NCBI RefSeq assembly: GCF_022179685.1
Contig: NZ_BPRB01000005.1
Location: forward strand, 1 to 49,362
Direction: 5' to 3'
DNA: 49,362 bases
Source: Methylobacterium trifolii
GTDB taxonomy: Bacteria > Pseudomonadota > Alphaproteobacteria > Rhizobiales > Beijerinckiaceae
Of this stretch, positions 19,050 to 27,254 are shown piece by piece. Every line of letters starts with the position of its first letter. Within the stretch, counting starts at the first letter, position 1. Below the pieces are notes generated by a model. It saw nothing but the letters and a program-made list of their open reading frames with translations, made no database searches and was not told the DNA's origin. Position numbers and translations under genes: made by a program.

Positions 19050-20492
19050 TTAAGTCCCGACGACCGTCGCGCCCGCCCTCACCCGGCGGGCGTTTTCGCG
19101 TCCCCAGCCGAGATAGATCGCGAGCCCGAGGGCGAGCCAGACAGCGAGCCGCAGCCAGGTCTCCCCCGGCAGGGAGGCCATCAGGGCGAGGCAGGACAGG
19201 ATGCCGAGCCCGGCCACCAGGGGGGCGGCCGGCACCCGGAACGGACGGGGCCGGCCGGGGTCGGTCCGGCGCAGGATCAGCACCGAGACGCAGACCAGGC
19301 AGAAGGCCAGCAGCGTGCCGATGCTGACGAGTTCCCCCAGCACCTCGATCGGCACGAGGCTCGCCACCAGGGCGGTGAACAGGCCGATCAGCCCCTGGCT
19401 GAGCACCGGCACACGCGTTGCCGGATTCACCCGCGCGAAGGCGCCCGGCAGCAGGCCGTCCCGGGCCATGGCGTAGAACACGCGGGCCTGCCCGTAGAGG
19501 GCGGTGAGCGTCGAGGTGGTGAGGCCGACGAGCGCCCCGAGCTTGATCGCGACCGCGAAGCCGCCGAGCCCGATCGCGTCGACCGCCCGCGCGATCGGGT
19601 CGGCCACGTCGAGCTCCCGGTAGGGCACGAGGCCGGTCAGGACCGCGGCGACGGCGACGTAGAGCAGCGTGCTGACGGCCAGCGAGCCGAGCAGGCCGAC
19701 CGGCGCGTCCCGCTGCGGGTCGCGCGTCTCGCCCGCCGCCGTCGAGACGGTCTCGAAGCCGATGAAGGCGAAGAACACCACGCCCGCCCCCCGCAGCACC
19801 CCGCTCCAGCCGAACGCGCCGTAGGTGCCGGTATTCTCAGGGATGAAGGGGTGCCAGAGTTCGGGTTTCAGGTGCGCGACGCCGATCCCGACGAAGGCGA
19901 GGATGATCGCGACCTTGAGGGCCACCATCGCGGCGTTGGCGAGCGCCGCCTCGCGGGTGCCGCGCATCAGGAGGAGCGTCAGGGCGAGCACGATCGCGCC
20001 CGCCGGCAGGTTCACGAGGCCGCCCGCCCCCGGCGCCGCAGCGAGCGCCGCCGGCAGGTGAAGGCCGGCATCGGTGAGCAGGCTCTGGGCGTAGCCCGAC
20101 CAGCCGACCGCCACGGTGGCCGCCGCCATGGCGAATTCCAGCACCAGGTCCCAGCCGATGAGCCAGGCGCAGACCTGCCCGAGGGTGGCATGGGTGTAGG
20201 CGTAGGTGGAGCCCGCCACCGGGATCATCGCGGCCAGTTCCGCGTAGCAGAGGCCGACGAGGGCGCAGGCGATTCCGCCGACGACGAAGGACAGGGTGAG
20301 CGCCGGCCCGGCATGTTGCGCGGCGGCCGTGCCCGTCAGCACGAAGATGCCGGCCCCGATCGTCGCACCGAGGCCGATGCAGACGAGGCTGAACGCGGAC
20401 AGGTTTTTCGCGAGGCCCGTCCCGTCCGCTTCGTCGTATGCCAGCATCGTGACGATCGGATCGGGCCGGGCGGCGAGGCCGGGATCGGGCAT
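19050..20492 (-). CDS. APC-superfamily amino acid permease
   Basis: A 480-residue polytopic membrane transporter with about 12 predicted helices. The first helix, FSLVCIGLGATIGAGIFVLTGTAAAQHAGPALTLSFVVGGIACALVGLCYAELAAMIPVAGSTYAYTHATLGQVCAWLIGWDLVLEFAMA, contains the GAxIGxGIF motif of the APC fold and the cationic-amino-acid-transporter pattern. FFAFIGFETVSTAAGETRDPQRDAPVGLLGSL is the characteristic helix 6 and loop. ATG 20492 gives a normal cytoplasmic N-terminus; MLAYDEADGTG further in is an alternative. It is divergent from the small gene at 20622. The substrate is unassigned. Confidence 0.9.
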   Translation of the reverse strand: MPDPGLAARPDPIVTMLAYDEADGTGLAKNLSAFSLVCIGLGATIGAGIFVLTGTAAAQHAGPALTLSFVVGGIACALVGLCYAELAAMIPVAGSTYAYTHATLGQVCAWLIGWDLVLEFAMAAATVAVGWSGYAQSLLTDAGLHLPAALAAAPGAGGLVNLPAGAIVLALTLLLMRGTREAALANAAMVALKVAIILAFVGIGVAHLKPELWHPFIPENTGTYGAFGWSGVLRGAGVVFFAFIGFETVSTAAGETRDPQRDAPVGLLGSLAVSTLLYVAVAAVLTGLVPYRELDVADPIARAVDAIGLGGFAVAIKLGALVGLTTSTLTALYGQARVFYAMARDGLLPGAFARVNPATRVPVLSQGLIGLFTALVASLVPIEVLGELVSIGTLLAFCLVCVSVLILRRTDPGRPRPFRVPAAPLVAGLGILSCLALMASLPGETWLRLAVWLALGLAIYLGWGRENARRVRAGATVVGT

Positions 20493-20621
20493 CGGTTCGT
20501 CGCTCCTCGGGGACTCGCGAGCCGGGCGGCAAGACCCGCGCCATCGCCCAGCCGCGGCCCGTCGATCCGATTGGATGCCGTCGGGACTTGGTCTCGGCGA
20601 ATGTCCGTGCGATAATGGGGT

Positions 20622-20825
20622 ATGAGCGAGACAACGACGAACATCCATCCCTACGCCCTGGAGATCCTGCCGCCGAAGGCCGAAGGAGCTTCCTATCAAT
20701 GGGCGATCCGTAAGAACGGAAAGCTGACGCAGCGGTCCGACCGCAGCCTTCCGAGCGAGGCCAAGGCCCGCGAGAACGGCATGGCGCAGATCGAGAAGCT
20801 GCTCTCGGGGGTCGGCGACCGCTGA
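20622..20825 (+). CDS. small hypothetical protein
   Basis: A 67-residue soluble protein, MSETTTNIHPYALEILPPKAEGASYQWAIRKNGKLTQRSDRSLPSEAKARENGMAQIEKLL. The pattern of a tryptophan strand followed by a helix (ARENGMAQIEKLL) looks like a compact beta-beta-beta-alpha fold. I do not know a named family. ATG 20622 follows AATGGGGT. It lies just upstream of the rpsO promoter region. Confidence 0.6.
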   Translation: MSETTTNIHPYALEILPPKAEGASYQWAIRKNGKLTQRSDRSLPSEAKARENGMAQIEKLLSGVGDR

Positions 20826-20859
20826 CCTCCGCCTGAGCGTTCGCGCCGGTCCGACAGGG

Positions 20860-20888
20860 CTGGCGCGACCTCCGTATTCGTGTATGGT
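20860..20888 (+). promoter_or_regulatory. possible rpsO promoter
   Basis: CTGGCG and TATGGT with a 17-base spacer. If used, rpsO has a leader of about 155 bases. That leader contains a GC-rich hairpin (about 20892-20921, CGGCC...GGCCG enclosing CCCG-GTAA-CGGG), a place where S15 could bind its own message as it does in other bacteria. The promoter match is moderate only. Confidence 0.33.
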
Positions 20889-21049
20889 GCGCGCGGCCTC
20901 GACCCGGTAACGGGCGGGGCCGTAAGCGCTTGGGCCTCCCGACCGTGCTGGACGACATCCCGGCACCGGCCTCTGGCCCGGGCATCGCGAACCGCCCTCC
21001 CGTTCGAGGGCTGCCGCACCCGACGAAACCCCCACCGAAAGGCACTGCG

Positions 21050-21319
21050 ATGTCGATCACGGCAGAGCGCAAGACCGCGCTCATCAAGGAACACGCCAAG
21101 GGCGCCAAGGATACCGGCTCCCCCGAGGTTCAGGTGGCCATCCTCACCGAGCGGATCACCAACCTCACCGGCCACTTCAAGACCCACAGCAAGGACAACC
21201 ACTCCCGCCGTGGCCTGCTGAAGATGGTCTCGCAGCGCCGTTCGCTGCTCGACTACGTCAAGCGCAAGGACGAGGCCCGCTACCGCGCCCTCATCGAGCG
21301 CCTCGGCATCCGCCGCTGA
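21050..21319 (+). CDS. rpsO: 30S ribosomal protein S15
   Basis: An 89-residue ribosomal protein that binds the central domain of 16S rRNA early in 30S assembly. The sequence [88 protein letters not shown] is full length and includes the universal HxxDxHSRRGLLxxVxxRRxLLxYL block. It is followed by a strong terminator and then pnp, the conserved rpsO-pnp order. Confidence 0.99.
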   Translation: MSITAERKTALIKEHAKGAKDTGSPEVQVAILTERITNLTGHFKTHSKDNHSRRGLLKMVSQRRSLLDYVKRKDEARYRALIERLGIRR

Positions 21320-21328
21320 CATCGTTCG

Positions 21329-21365
21329 ACGCGGCTCCCGGCCCGAGGCCGGGGCCGCGTTTTTT
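21329..21365 (+). terminator. intrinsic terminator after rpsO
   Basis: ACGCGGC-T-CCCGGCC pairs with GGCCGGGGCCGCGT (one bulged T) around CGA, followed by six T residues. It should separate most rpsO transcripts from pnp, although read-through could still supply pnp. Confidence 0.88.
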
Positions 21366-21367
21366 CT

Positions 21368-21499
21368 GACGGCGGCCGGAACGGGTCCGGCCGCCGTCGC
21401 ACGCGGGCACCGGAAATGGGTCCGGTGCCCGCGAGACCGGGCAGTCTCGACGCGAAACCAGGGACAGGATCGCCGGGAACTCGACATCCGAGTTCCCGG
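21368..21499 (+). promoter_or_regulatory. series of perfect hairpins in the rpsO-pnp spacer
   Basis: Three perfect stems follow the terminator. Stem 1 is 21368-21380 with 21386-21398 (13 bp, 5-base loop). Stem 2 is 21402-21414 with 21421-21433 (13 bp, 6-base loop). Stem 3 is 21473-21483 with 21489-21499 (11 bp, 5-base loop). A further CGAGAC/GTCTCG stem (21432-21449) competes with the end of stem 2. In enterobacteria the pnp leader folds into an RNase III-cleaved hairpin through which PNPase represses itself. This array could do the same, which is inference. Confidence 0.6.
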
Positions 21500-21558
21500 C
21501 CGTCTTGCCCCTGGCGGCGCCGGGCCCGCCCGCCGCATGAAGGCAAGGATAGACAAGA

Positions 21559-23742
21559 ATGTTCGACGTCCAACGTGAAGAGCTGATGTGGGGCGACCGC
21601 CGCCTCGTCCTGGAGACGGGCAAGGTCGCCCGCCAGGCGGACGGCTCCGTGCTCGCCACCTACGGCGAGACCTCGGTGCTGGCCACCGTCGTCTCCGGCA
21701 AGGAGCCGAAGGTCGGCATCGACTTCCTGCCGCTCACCGTGAACTACCAGGAGCGCGCCTACGCCGCCGGCCGCATCCCCGGCGGCTACTTCAAGCGCGA
21801 GGGCCGCCCCTCCGAGAAGGAGACCCTGGTCTCCCGCCTGATCGACCGGCCGATCCGCCCCCTCTTCGTCGAGGGCTGGCGCAACGACACCCAGGTCGTC
21901 GTCACCGTGCTGACCCACGACCTCGAGAACGATCCCGACATCCTGGCGATGGTCGCGGCCTCCGCCGCCCTGACGCTGTCCGGCGTGCCCTTCATGGGCC
22001 CGATCGGCGCGGCCCGCGTCGGCTACGTCAACGGCCAGTACAAGCTCAACCCGCCCGTGCCGGAAATGGACGAGTCGGTCCTCGACCTCGTCGTGGCCGG
22101 CACCACCGACGCCGTGCTGATGGTGGAGTCCGAGGCCAAGGAACTCTCCGAAGAGGTGATGCTCGGGGCCGTGATGTTCGGCCACAAGCACTTCCAGCCG
22201 GTGATCGAGGCGATCGTGCGCCTGGCCGAGAAGGCCGCCAAGGAGCCGCGCGACTTCTCCCCGCCGGAGAACGCCGACGTGGAGGCCGCCGTGCTCGGCG
22301 TCTGCGAGGCGGAGCTGCGGGACGCCTACAAGATCACGATCAAGCAGGAGCGCTACAAGGCCGTCGACGCGGTCAAGGCCAAGGTCGTGGCCGCCCTCTG
22401 CCCGGCCGAGGGCGAGCAGAAGTTCGCGCCCGAGAAGGTCAAGGCCGCCTTCAAGGAGGCCCAGTCGAAGGTGGTCCGCTGGAACATCCTCGACACCGGC
22501 TCGCGCATCGACGGCCGCGACGTGAAGACGGTCCGCCCGATCGAGAGCCAGGTCGGCGTGCTGCCGCGCGCCCACGGCTCGGCCCTGTTCACCCGCGGCG
22601 AGACGCAGGCGCTGGTGGTCGCGACGCTCGGCACCGGCGAGGACGAGCAGTACATCGACGCGCTGCAGGGGACCTACAAGGAGACCTTCCTGCTGCACTA
22701 CAACTTCCCCCCCTACTCGGTGGGCGAGACCGGCCGCATGGGCTCCCCCGGCCGCCGCGAGATCGGCCACGGCAAGCTGGCCTGGCGGGCGATCCACCCG
22801 GTGCTGCCGCCGGCCCACGAGTTCCCGTACACGATCCGCGTCGTGTCCGAGATCACGGAGTCCAACGGCTCCTCCTCGATGGCCTCCGTCTGCGGCGGCT
22901 CGCTCTCGCTGATGGATGCGGGCGTGCCCCTGCGCCGGCCCGTCGCCGGCATCGCCATGGGCCTCATCCTCGAGGGTGAGCGCTACGCGGTGCTCTCCGA
23001 CATCCTCGGCGACGAGGACCACCTCGGCGACATGGACTTCAAGGTGGCCGGCACGGACGAGGGCATCACCTCGCTCCAGATGGACATCAAGATCGCCGGC
23101 ATCACCGAGGAGATCATGCGGGTCGCCCTCGACCAGGCCAGGGACGGCCGCGGCCACATCCTCGTGGAGATGGCCAAGGCGCTCACCGCCGCCCGCCCCG
23201 AGCTCGGCGAGTACGCGCCGCGCATCGAGACCATGCAGATCCCCACCGACAAGATCCGGGAAGTGATCGGCACCGGCGGCAAGGTGATCCGCGAGATCGT
23301 CGAGAAGACCGGCGCCAAGATCAACATCGACGATTCGGGCACGGTGAAGATCGCGTCGGCCGACGGCAAGGCGATCAAGGCGGCCTACAACTGGATTCGC
23401 TCGATCGTGGCGGAAGCCGAGCCGGGCATGATCTACGACGGCACCGTCGTGAAGACGATGGAGTTCGGCGCCTTCGTGAACTTCTTCGGCGCCAAGGACG
23501 GCCTCGTCCACATCTCGGAACTCGCCGCCCAGCGGGTCGCCAAGGTGACGGACGTCGTCAAGGAAGGCGACAAGGTCAAGGTCAAGTTCCTGGGACAGGA
23601 CGACCGCGGCAAGATCCGCCTCTCGATGAAGGTCGTGGACCAGACCACCGGCGAGGACCTCACCGAAAAACTCAAGTCCGAGCGCGGTGACCAGGAGCCG
23701 CGCCGCGAGCGCGGCGAGCGCCGCGGCAACACGGGCGAGTAA
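21559..23742 (+). CDS. pnp: polyribonucleotide nucleotidyltransferase (PNPase)
   Basis: A 727-residue phosphorolytic 3'-5' exoribonuclease and degradosome enzyme. Two RNase PH domains are evident: residues about 1-140, with [43 protein letters not shown], and about 310-540, with [17 protein letters not shown] and [25 protein letters not shown]. They are followed by a KH domain ([26 protein letters not shown]) and an S1 domain ([34 protein letters not shown]). The C-terminal tail is arginine/glutamate-rich. Length is slightly above the Escherichia coli enzyme. ATG 21559 follows AAGGATAGACAAGA. Confidence 0.99.
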   Translation: MFDVQREELMWGDRRLVLETGKVARQADGSVLATYGETSVLATVVSGKEPKVGIDFLPLTVNYQERAYAAGRIPGGYFKREGRPSEKETLVSRLIDRPIRPLFVEGWRNDTQVVVTVLTHDLENDPDILAMVAASAALTLSGVPFMGPIGAARVGYVNGQYKLNPPVPEMDESVLDLVVAGTTDAVLMVESEAKELSEEVMLGAVMFGHKHFQPVIEAIVRLAEKAAKEPRDFSPPENADVEAAVLGVCEAELRDAYKITIKQERYKAVDAVKAKVVAALCPAEGEQKFAPEKVKAAFKEAQSKVVRWNILDTGSRIDGRDVKTVRPIESQVGVLPRAHGSALFTRGETQALVVATLGTGEDEQYIDALQGTYKETFLLHYNFPPYSVGETGRMGSPGRREIGHGKLAWRAIHPVLPPAHEFPYTIRVVSEITESNGSSSMASVCGGSLSLMDAGVPLRRPVAGIAMGLILEGERYAVLSDILGDEDHLGDMDFKVAGTDEGITSLQMDIKIAGITEEIMRVALDQARDGRGHILVEMAKALTAARPELGEYAPRIETMQIPTDKIREVIGTGGKVIREIVEKTGAKINIDDSGTVKIASADGKAIKAAYNWIRSIVAEAEPGMIYDGTVVKTMEFGAFVNFFGAKDGLVHISELAAQRVAKVTDVVKEGDKVKVKFLGQDDRGKIRLSMKVVDQTTGEDLTEKLKSERGDQEPRRERGERRGNTGE

Positions 23743-23770
23743 GCGTCCGCCTCAGCCGGCACGACATGGA

Positions 23771-23798
23771 AAGCGCGGTCCTCCGGGGCCGCGCTTTT
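23771..23798 (+). terminator. intrinsic terminator after pnp
   Basis: GCGCGGTCC pairs with GGGCCGCGC (one G-U) with flanking AA/TT, followed by TTTT and then CG. It lies 28 bases beyond the pnp stop. Confidence 0.8.
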
Positions 23799-23822
23799 CG
23801 CGTTTCCGGACCCCGACCCGCC

Positions 23823-25628
23823 TCAATACCGCAGCGCCTCCAGCAGCGGGCGCAGCTTGTACTTCCGGCGGTGCGTCTCGATCAGCCCCTCGATCCGGGC
23901 GCTCCAGGCGTCGATCCGGCCGGCCGCGTCGTAGGCCGCGGCCACCGGCGTCAGCCATTCGGCTGCGCGGGCATACTGTCCGGCCGAGCCGGCCTGCATG
24001 ATCGCCTCGGCCCGGCTCTCGCCCAGCCGGATCACCCAGTCGGGATGGCTGGCATGCGCCGCCTCCATCAGGCGCAGCAGCACCGCGTCGTCCGTCTCGT
24101 AGGCGGTACCCTTGCGGACGCAGGCGACGGCCTCCGCGACCATCCCCTCGCCGAGCAGGATTTCCGCCCGGTCGCGGGCGCGCTCGGCCGCGATCAGGTG
24201 GGCGATGAGGTCATCGCGGACCGCCGGCCAGCCGGTGCCGGCGGAAATCCGCGCGGCCTGAAAATCCTCCTGTGCGCATGTCTGCGCGAAGGCGGTGCGC
24301 GCGGCCCTCAGGGCGAGGTCGGCGCGCCCCTGCGCGCCGGCGGCCTCGCGCAGCCAGCGGGCCAGGGGCACCACCGTGCGGCCGGGGCTCCAGGGCTCGC
24401 CGGACGGCGCCTCGCCGAGCCGGAGCCCGGCCTCGCCGATGGCCAGCGCCTCCTCCGGCCGGCCCGCCTGCGACAGGGCCTCGGCCAGGATCAGGGATTC
24501 GCTGGGTTGCGTGACGTGCGAGCCCGCATGCGCCACGGCCTCCCCGATCCGGCCGAGCCCGACCAGCATGGTCGCGACCCGCGTGTGGGCGCCGGCCGCG
24601 CGGGCGAGGTTCAGGTAGGCGTCGTGGCGCCCGAACCCGTCGAGCACCCGCAACCGCACGTCGGTGAGTTCGAGGTCTTCGAGGTCGTCGGACTCCTCCG
24701 GCGGCCAGGGGCCGGCGCCCCCGTCGAGGATGTCCGCCAGCGCCGGGTCGTCCCAGCCCGTCTCCAGGGCGCGGATCGCGATCCCGAACCCCTCCTCCAC
24801 GCCGTAATCCGCGAGGCTTTCGTCCCAGTCGGCCAGGGTCGCCGCACGGTCGGCCCGCTCGGCCTCGGTGAGGTCGCTCGTCAGGGCGGCCTCCGCCATC
24901 ATCCGCCCGAGGTCGTGGAACAGCCGGTACAGGTCCTCGTCCGAATCGTATTGCTGGCCGAGCCAGCCTTCGACCAGGGGCTCGGCGACGGCTTCCAAGA
25001 TGCGCAGGGCGTTGCGGCCGTCGCCCGCCTCCAGGAACGGCACCGCCCGCTCCACCAGGGCGCGCAGTTCGGCCGAATCGCCGCTGGCGGCATAGCCGTC
25101 CCAGTAGTTCTCCCGCCGGTAGCGGCCGGTCAGGACCGCGCGGACCCGGGCCGTGACGGGGCGCGGATCGACCGGCGCGCCGCCTCCGGGACTCAGGCTG
25201 GTGGCGACCTCCGCCTCGACCCAGCCGGCCATCTCCGGATCGAGCGCCACGCGCCGCAGGATCAGGCCGACGAGGGCGTCGCGGTCCAGGGGGTCGAGGA
25301 GGGCGTGCAGGGCGGGCCGCTCGGCCACGGCCTGCGGCTCCTCGACCAGGGTGAGCAGGGTCGCCACAACGTGCTTGCAGGCGCCGCCCCACTCGTAGGG
25401 GCAGGTGCAGCGGGCCTCGCGGATGTGGCCGTCGGCGATCCGCACGGTGACGCGGTAGGGCGCCACGTCGCTGCCCGCGACCGCGGCGCCGACCTCCTCG
25501 CCGCGCATCACCAGGTCCGAGACGGCGCCGTCGCGCCGGTAGTCGCGCCCGCGCTCGAAGGATTCGCGGCTCGCGAGCGCCCGGATCGCCGCCTCGTCCG
25601 GCAATTTTTTTGGTGTTTTTCTCGGCAT
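23823..25628 (-). CDS. SWIM zinc-finger protein with TPR-like helices
   Basis: A 601-residue protein. The SWIM motif CxCx7CxH is CTCPYEWGGACKH (C74, C76, C84, H86), a zinc-binding fold that in other proteins binds DNA or proteins. The rest is alpha-helical with repeated leucine/alanine helix pairs (for example EALAIGEAGLRLGEAPSGEPWSPGRTVVPLARWLREAAGAQGRADLALRAARTAFAQ), resembling a TPR-like solenoid. ATG 25628 has GGGAGGTG upstream; 29 more in-frame residues are unlikely. The role is unknown in this family. It is divergent from the small membrane protein at 25783. Confidence 0.85.
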   Translation of the reverse strand: MPRKTPKKLPDEAAIRALASRESFERGRDYRRDGAVSDLVMRGEEVGAAVAGSDVAPYRVTVRIADGHIREARCTCPYEWGGACKHVVATLLTLVEEPQAVAERPALHALLDPLDRDALVGLILRRVALDPEMAGWVEAEVATSLSPGGGAPVDPRPVTARVRAVLTGRYRRENYWDGYAASGDSAELRALVERAVPFLEAGDGRNALRILEAVAEPLVEGWLGQQYDSDEDLYRLFHDLGRMMAEAALTSDLTEAERADRAATLADWDESLADYGVEEGFGIAIRALETGWDDPALADILDGGAGPWPPEESDDLEDLELTDVRLRVLDGFGRHDAYLNLARAAGAHTRVATMLVGLGRIGEAVAHAGSHVTQPSESLILAEALSQAGRPEEALAIGEAGLRLGEAPSGEPWSPGRTVVPLARWLREAAGAQGRADLALRAARTAFAQTCAQEDFQAARISAGTGWPAVRDDLIAHLIAAERARDRAEILLGEGMVAEAVACVRKGTAYETDDAVLLRLMEAAHASHPDWVIRLGESRAEAIMQAGSAGQYARAAEWLTPVAAAYDAAGRIDAWSARIEGLIETHRRKYKLRPLLEALRY

Positions 25629-25722
25629 GGCCGGCACCTCCCCGGCGATCAAGCCACGGAGCGGCGGCGCGGTCGAGGCCCGGCATGCGGGAACTCGGGC
25701 GAAAGCATCGGGCAACGGCTTG

Positions 25723-25747
25723 GGAACGGCCTCCCCGTCCCCGCGTT
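25723..25747 (+). promoter_or_regulatory. candidate EcfG general-stress promoter
   Basis: GGAAC, 16 bases, then CGTT: a full match to the EcfG pattern as I recall it for Methylobacterium. It lies 36 bases before ATG 25783, a typical promoter-to-start distance. Spacing is identical to the site at 6487. Confidence 0.55.
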
Positions 25748-25782
25748 CGCCCCGCGACCTTCCTCAGGAGTACGGGACCCAA

Positions 25783-26004
25783 ATGGCGAACGAGATGATC
25801 CACGACATCTTCAGCGGCGAGCCGAACCTCAGCACCACGGAGCGGGCGGTCTCTGTGGCGCTGGGCCTCGGCATCGCGGCCGCCGCCGCCCAACCGCGGC
25901 CGAACAAGTGGCTCAGCCTCGCCGCTCTCGTCGTCGGCGTCGGCCTGGCCCTGCGCGGCTCCACCGGCCATTGCGCGATCAAGGCGGCCTCGCAGCACCT
26001 CTGA
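25783..26004 (+). CDS. small membrane protein with YgaP-type (DUF2892) segment
   Basis: A 73-residue protein: a soluble start (MANEMIHDIFSGEPNLSTTERAVSVALG), a hydrophobic helix, then PNKWLSLAALVVGVGLALRGSTGHCAIKAAS. The RGxTGHC ending is that of the DUF2892/YgaP-type membrane module, found alone or fused to rhodanese domains. Ribosome binding site CAGGAG precedes ATG 25783. The upstream GGAAC-N16-CGTT suggests general-stress control. Confidence 0.78.
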   Translation: MANEMIHDIFSGEPNLSTTERAVSVALGLGIAAAAAQPRPNKWLSLAALVVGVGLALRGSTGHCAIKAASQHL

Positions 26005-26020
26005 TCGTCTGACGCGGGCA

Positions 26021-26056
26021 CGAAAAAAGGGGCGCCGCGAGGCGCCCCTTTTTTCG
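26021..26056. terminator. bidirectional intrinsic terminator
   Basis: A perfect 16-bp stem, CGAAAAAAGGGGCGCC with GGCGCCCCTTTTTTCG, around GCGA, with A-runs on one side and T-runs on the other. It lies between two convergent genes (stops at 26004 and 26078) and can end transcripts from both. Confidence 0.95.
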
Positions 26057-26077
26057 TCGTGCTCTGACGCGTCGGCG

Positions 26078-26344
26078 TCAGAGCGAGGTGGTGCGGGTGC
26101 GCCCGGCCACGAAGCCGTAGATGGCGAGCACGACGATCGCGCCGACCACCGCGCCGATCAGGCCTGCGCCCTGGTTCGGCCCGTACCAGCCCAGGGCCTG
26201 CCCGAGGAAGGTGGCGACGAAGGCGCCGACGATGCCGAGGATGGTGGTGAGGATGAAGCCGGACGGCTCGTTGTTGCCGGGCATGATGAACTTGGCGATG
26301 ACGCCGGCGACGAAGCCGATGATGATGGTCCAGATGATACCCAC
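26078..26344 (-). CDS. GlsB/YeaQ/YmgE-family stress membrane protein
   Basis: An 88-residue protein with three hydrophobic segments and the glycine-zipper pattern of the transglycosylase-associated (Tag) family: IIWTIIIGFVAGVIAKFIMPGNNEPSGFILTTILGIVGAFVATFLGQALG...GLIGAVVGAIVVLAIYGFV. I placed the start at the GTG at 26344, which gives the usual family N-terminus and has AGGGG nearby; an ATG 14 codons upstream is in frame but unconserved in style. These proteins are often induced by osmotic or oxidative stress. Confidence 0.85.
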   Translation of the reverse strand: MGIIWTIIIGFVAGVIAKFIMPGNNEPSGFILTTILGIVGAFVATFLGQALGWYGPNQGAGLIGAVVGAIVVLAIYGFVAGRTRTTSL

Positions 26345-26467
26345 GACGAACCCCTGAGCGCGATACGGAATGCCCTCAGAACGCACGGCGCGAACAGGGG
26401 TTGCCCCCTTGTCGCCTCGGCGCCGTCTTTTCTGGCAGGTTCCTGCGGCCTGCCGGCACTGTCCTTC

Positions 26468-26638
26468 AGGGTAAGCGCTCGAAAGCGCTTACCCTGGTTC
26501 CTTGCTTGGCCTCAGTCGCCGGCGCCCGCCTCCGCGGGCTCAGGCTTTCGCTTCGCTCTGTGTTTTCCAGGATGTGATCCTGAAAAACCCGCTGCGCGGG
26601 GCGCTCTTCGCGCCCCGAAGCCGCCGAGGCGGCCTCAG
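26468..26638 (+). repeat. structured intergenic repeat, family 2, copy 1
   Basis: About 170 bases homologous to 47635-47812. Copy 1 opens with a perfect 12-bp hairpin (AGGGTAAGCGCT/AGCGCTTACCCT, CGAA loop). It continues with a chain of small stems: GCCCGC-CTCC-GCGGGC, CAGGAT-GTG-ATCCTG, GGCGC-TCTTC-GCGCC and GCCGCC-GA-GGCGGC. Shared blocks include CCCTGG-TTCCT and GCGCCCGCCTCCGCGGGCTC. No credible protein is encoded. Together with the next element it fills the gene-free stretch 26345-26894; 26345-26467 shows nothing else recognisable. Confidence 0.78.
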
Positions 26639-26780
26639 TGTCTGTCCGGAAACCTGACTCTGAAATCATTGAGTTTTTCGGAGCGCCCAGAAACCGTTTT
26701 TCGAGCTCCCCCTGTGTGGCTCTGCAATGCGCTCCGTCTGAAAACGCTGATTCCGCCTACGAAATGATTCCGGACAGACA
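26639..26780. mobile_element. MITE-like element with 13-bp terminal inverted repeats and 5-bp target duplication
   Basis: The 142-base element starts TGTCTGTCCGGAA and ends with its exact reverse complement TTCCGGACAGACA. The bases CTCAG flank it on both sides (26634-26638 and 26781-26785), a classic 5-bp target-site duplication. The interior is visibly richer in A/T than the surroundings and encodes no transposase, so it is non-autonomous. TG...CA ends with a 5-bp duplication would suit an IS3- or IS481-type transposase supplied elsewhere, which is inference. It sits at the end of the family 2 repeat copy. Confidence 0.8.
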
Positions 26781-26894
26781 CTCAGACATTGCTTTGCAGT
26801 TCTTGCGATCCGCCCTTTACGTGCAGGCCCCGGCGGCGGCAGAACCGGCGGCGTGGAGGGCCGGCCGGTGCCGGCCGGATGGATGGGTCTGACC

Positions 26895-27254
26895 ATGACG
26901 ATCGAACGGTTCGAGCCGGGCAAGCGGATGTCGCAGGCCGTGGCCCACAGTGACACGGTGTATCTCGCGGGCCAGGTCGCCGCCGACACGGTGGGCACGG
27001 GCGTCACCGCCCAGACCCAGCAGATTCTCGGGCAGATCGATCGCCTGCTGGCGGCGGCCGGCAGCAGCAAGGAGCATATCCTGATGGCGACGATCTACCT
27101 TGCCGACATGGACGGCTTCCCCGAGATGAACGCCGCCTGGGACGCCTGGGTCTCCAAGGACAACCCGCCCGGCCGCGCGACCGTGGAGGCCCGGCTCGCC
27201 GGGCCGGAATACCTCGTCGAGATCGTGGTCGTAGCCGCGCGGAACGCCCTGTGA
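26895..27254 (+). CDS. RidA/YjgF-family enamine/imine deaminase-like protein
   Basis: A 119-residue protein of the RidA/YjgF/YER057c family, which hydrolyses reactive 2-aminoacrylate-type imines. Typical features are VYLAGQVAADTVGTGVTAQTQQILGQIDRLLAAAGSSKEHILMATIYLADM and the late PPGRATVEARLAGPEYLVEIVVVA, where the arginine of GRATV aligns with the catalytic Arg. Its stop overlaps the GTG start of the next gene by four bases (GTGA), so the two are translationally coupled and may share an amine or polyamine role. Confidence 0.9.
   Translation: MTIERFEPGKRMSQAVAHSDTVYLAGQVAADTVGTGVTAQTQQILGQIDRLLAAAGSSKEHILMATIYLADMDGFPEMNAAWDAWVSKDNPPGRATVEARLAGPEYLVEIVVVAARNAL

Noticed and set aside
26468-26640. 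CRISPR array
   Set aside because: The hairpin chain is not a set of regularly spaced identical repeats with unique spacers, and no cas gene is present.
26638-26892. 84-residue plus-strand frame across the MITE
   Set aside because: It spans a non-coding element and the start of ridA, has no ribosome binding site, and its composition changes abruptly at the element's edge.
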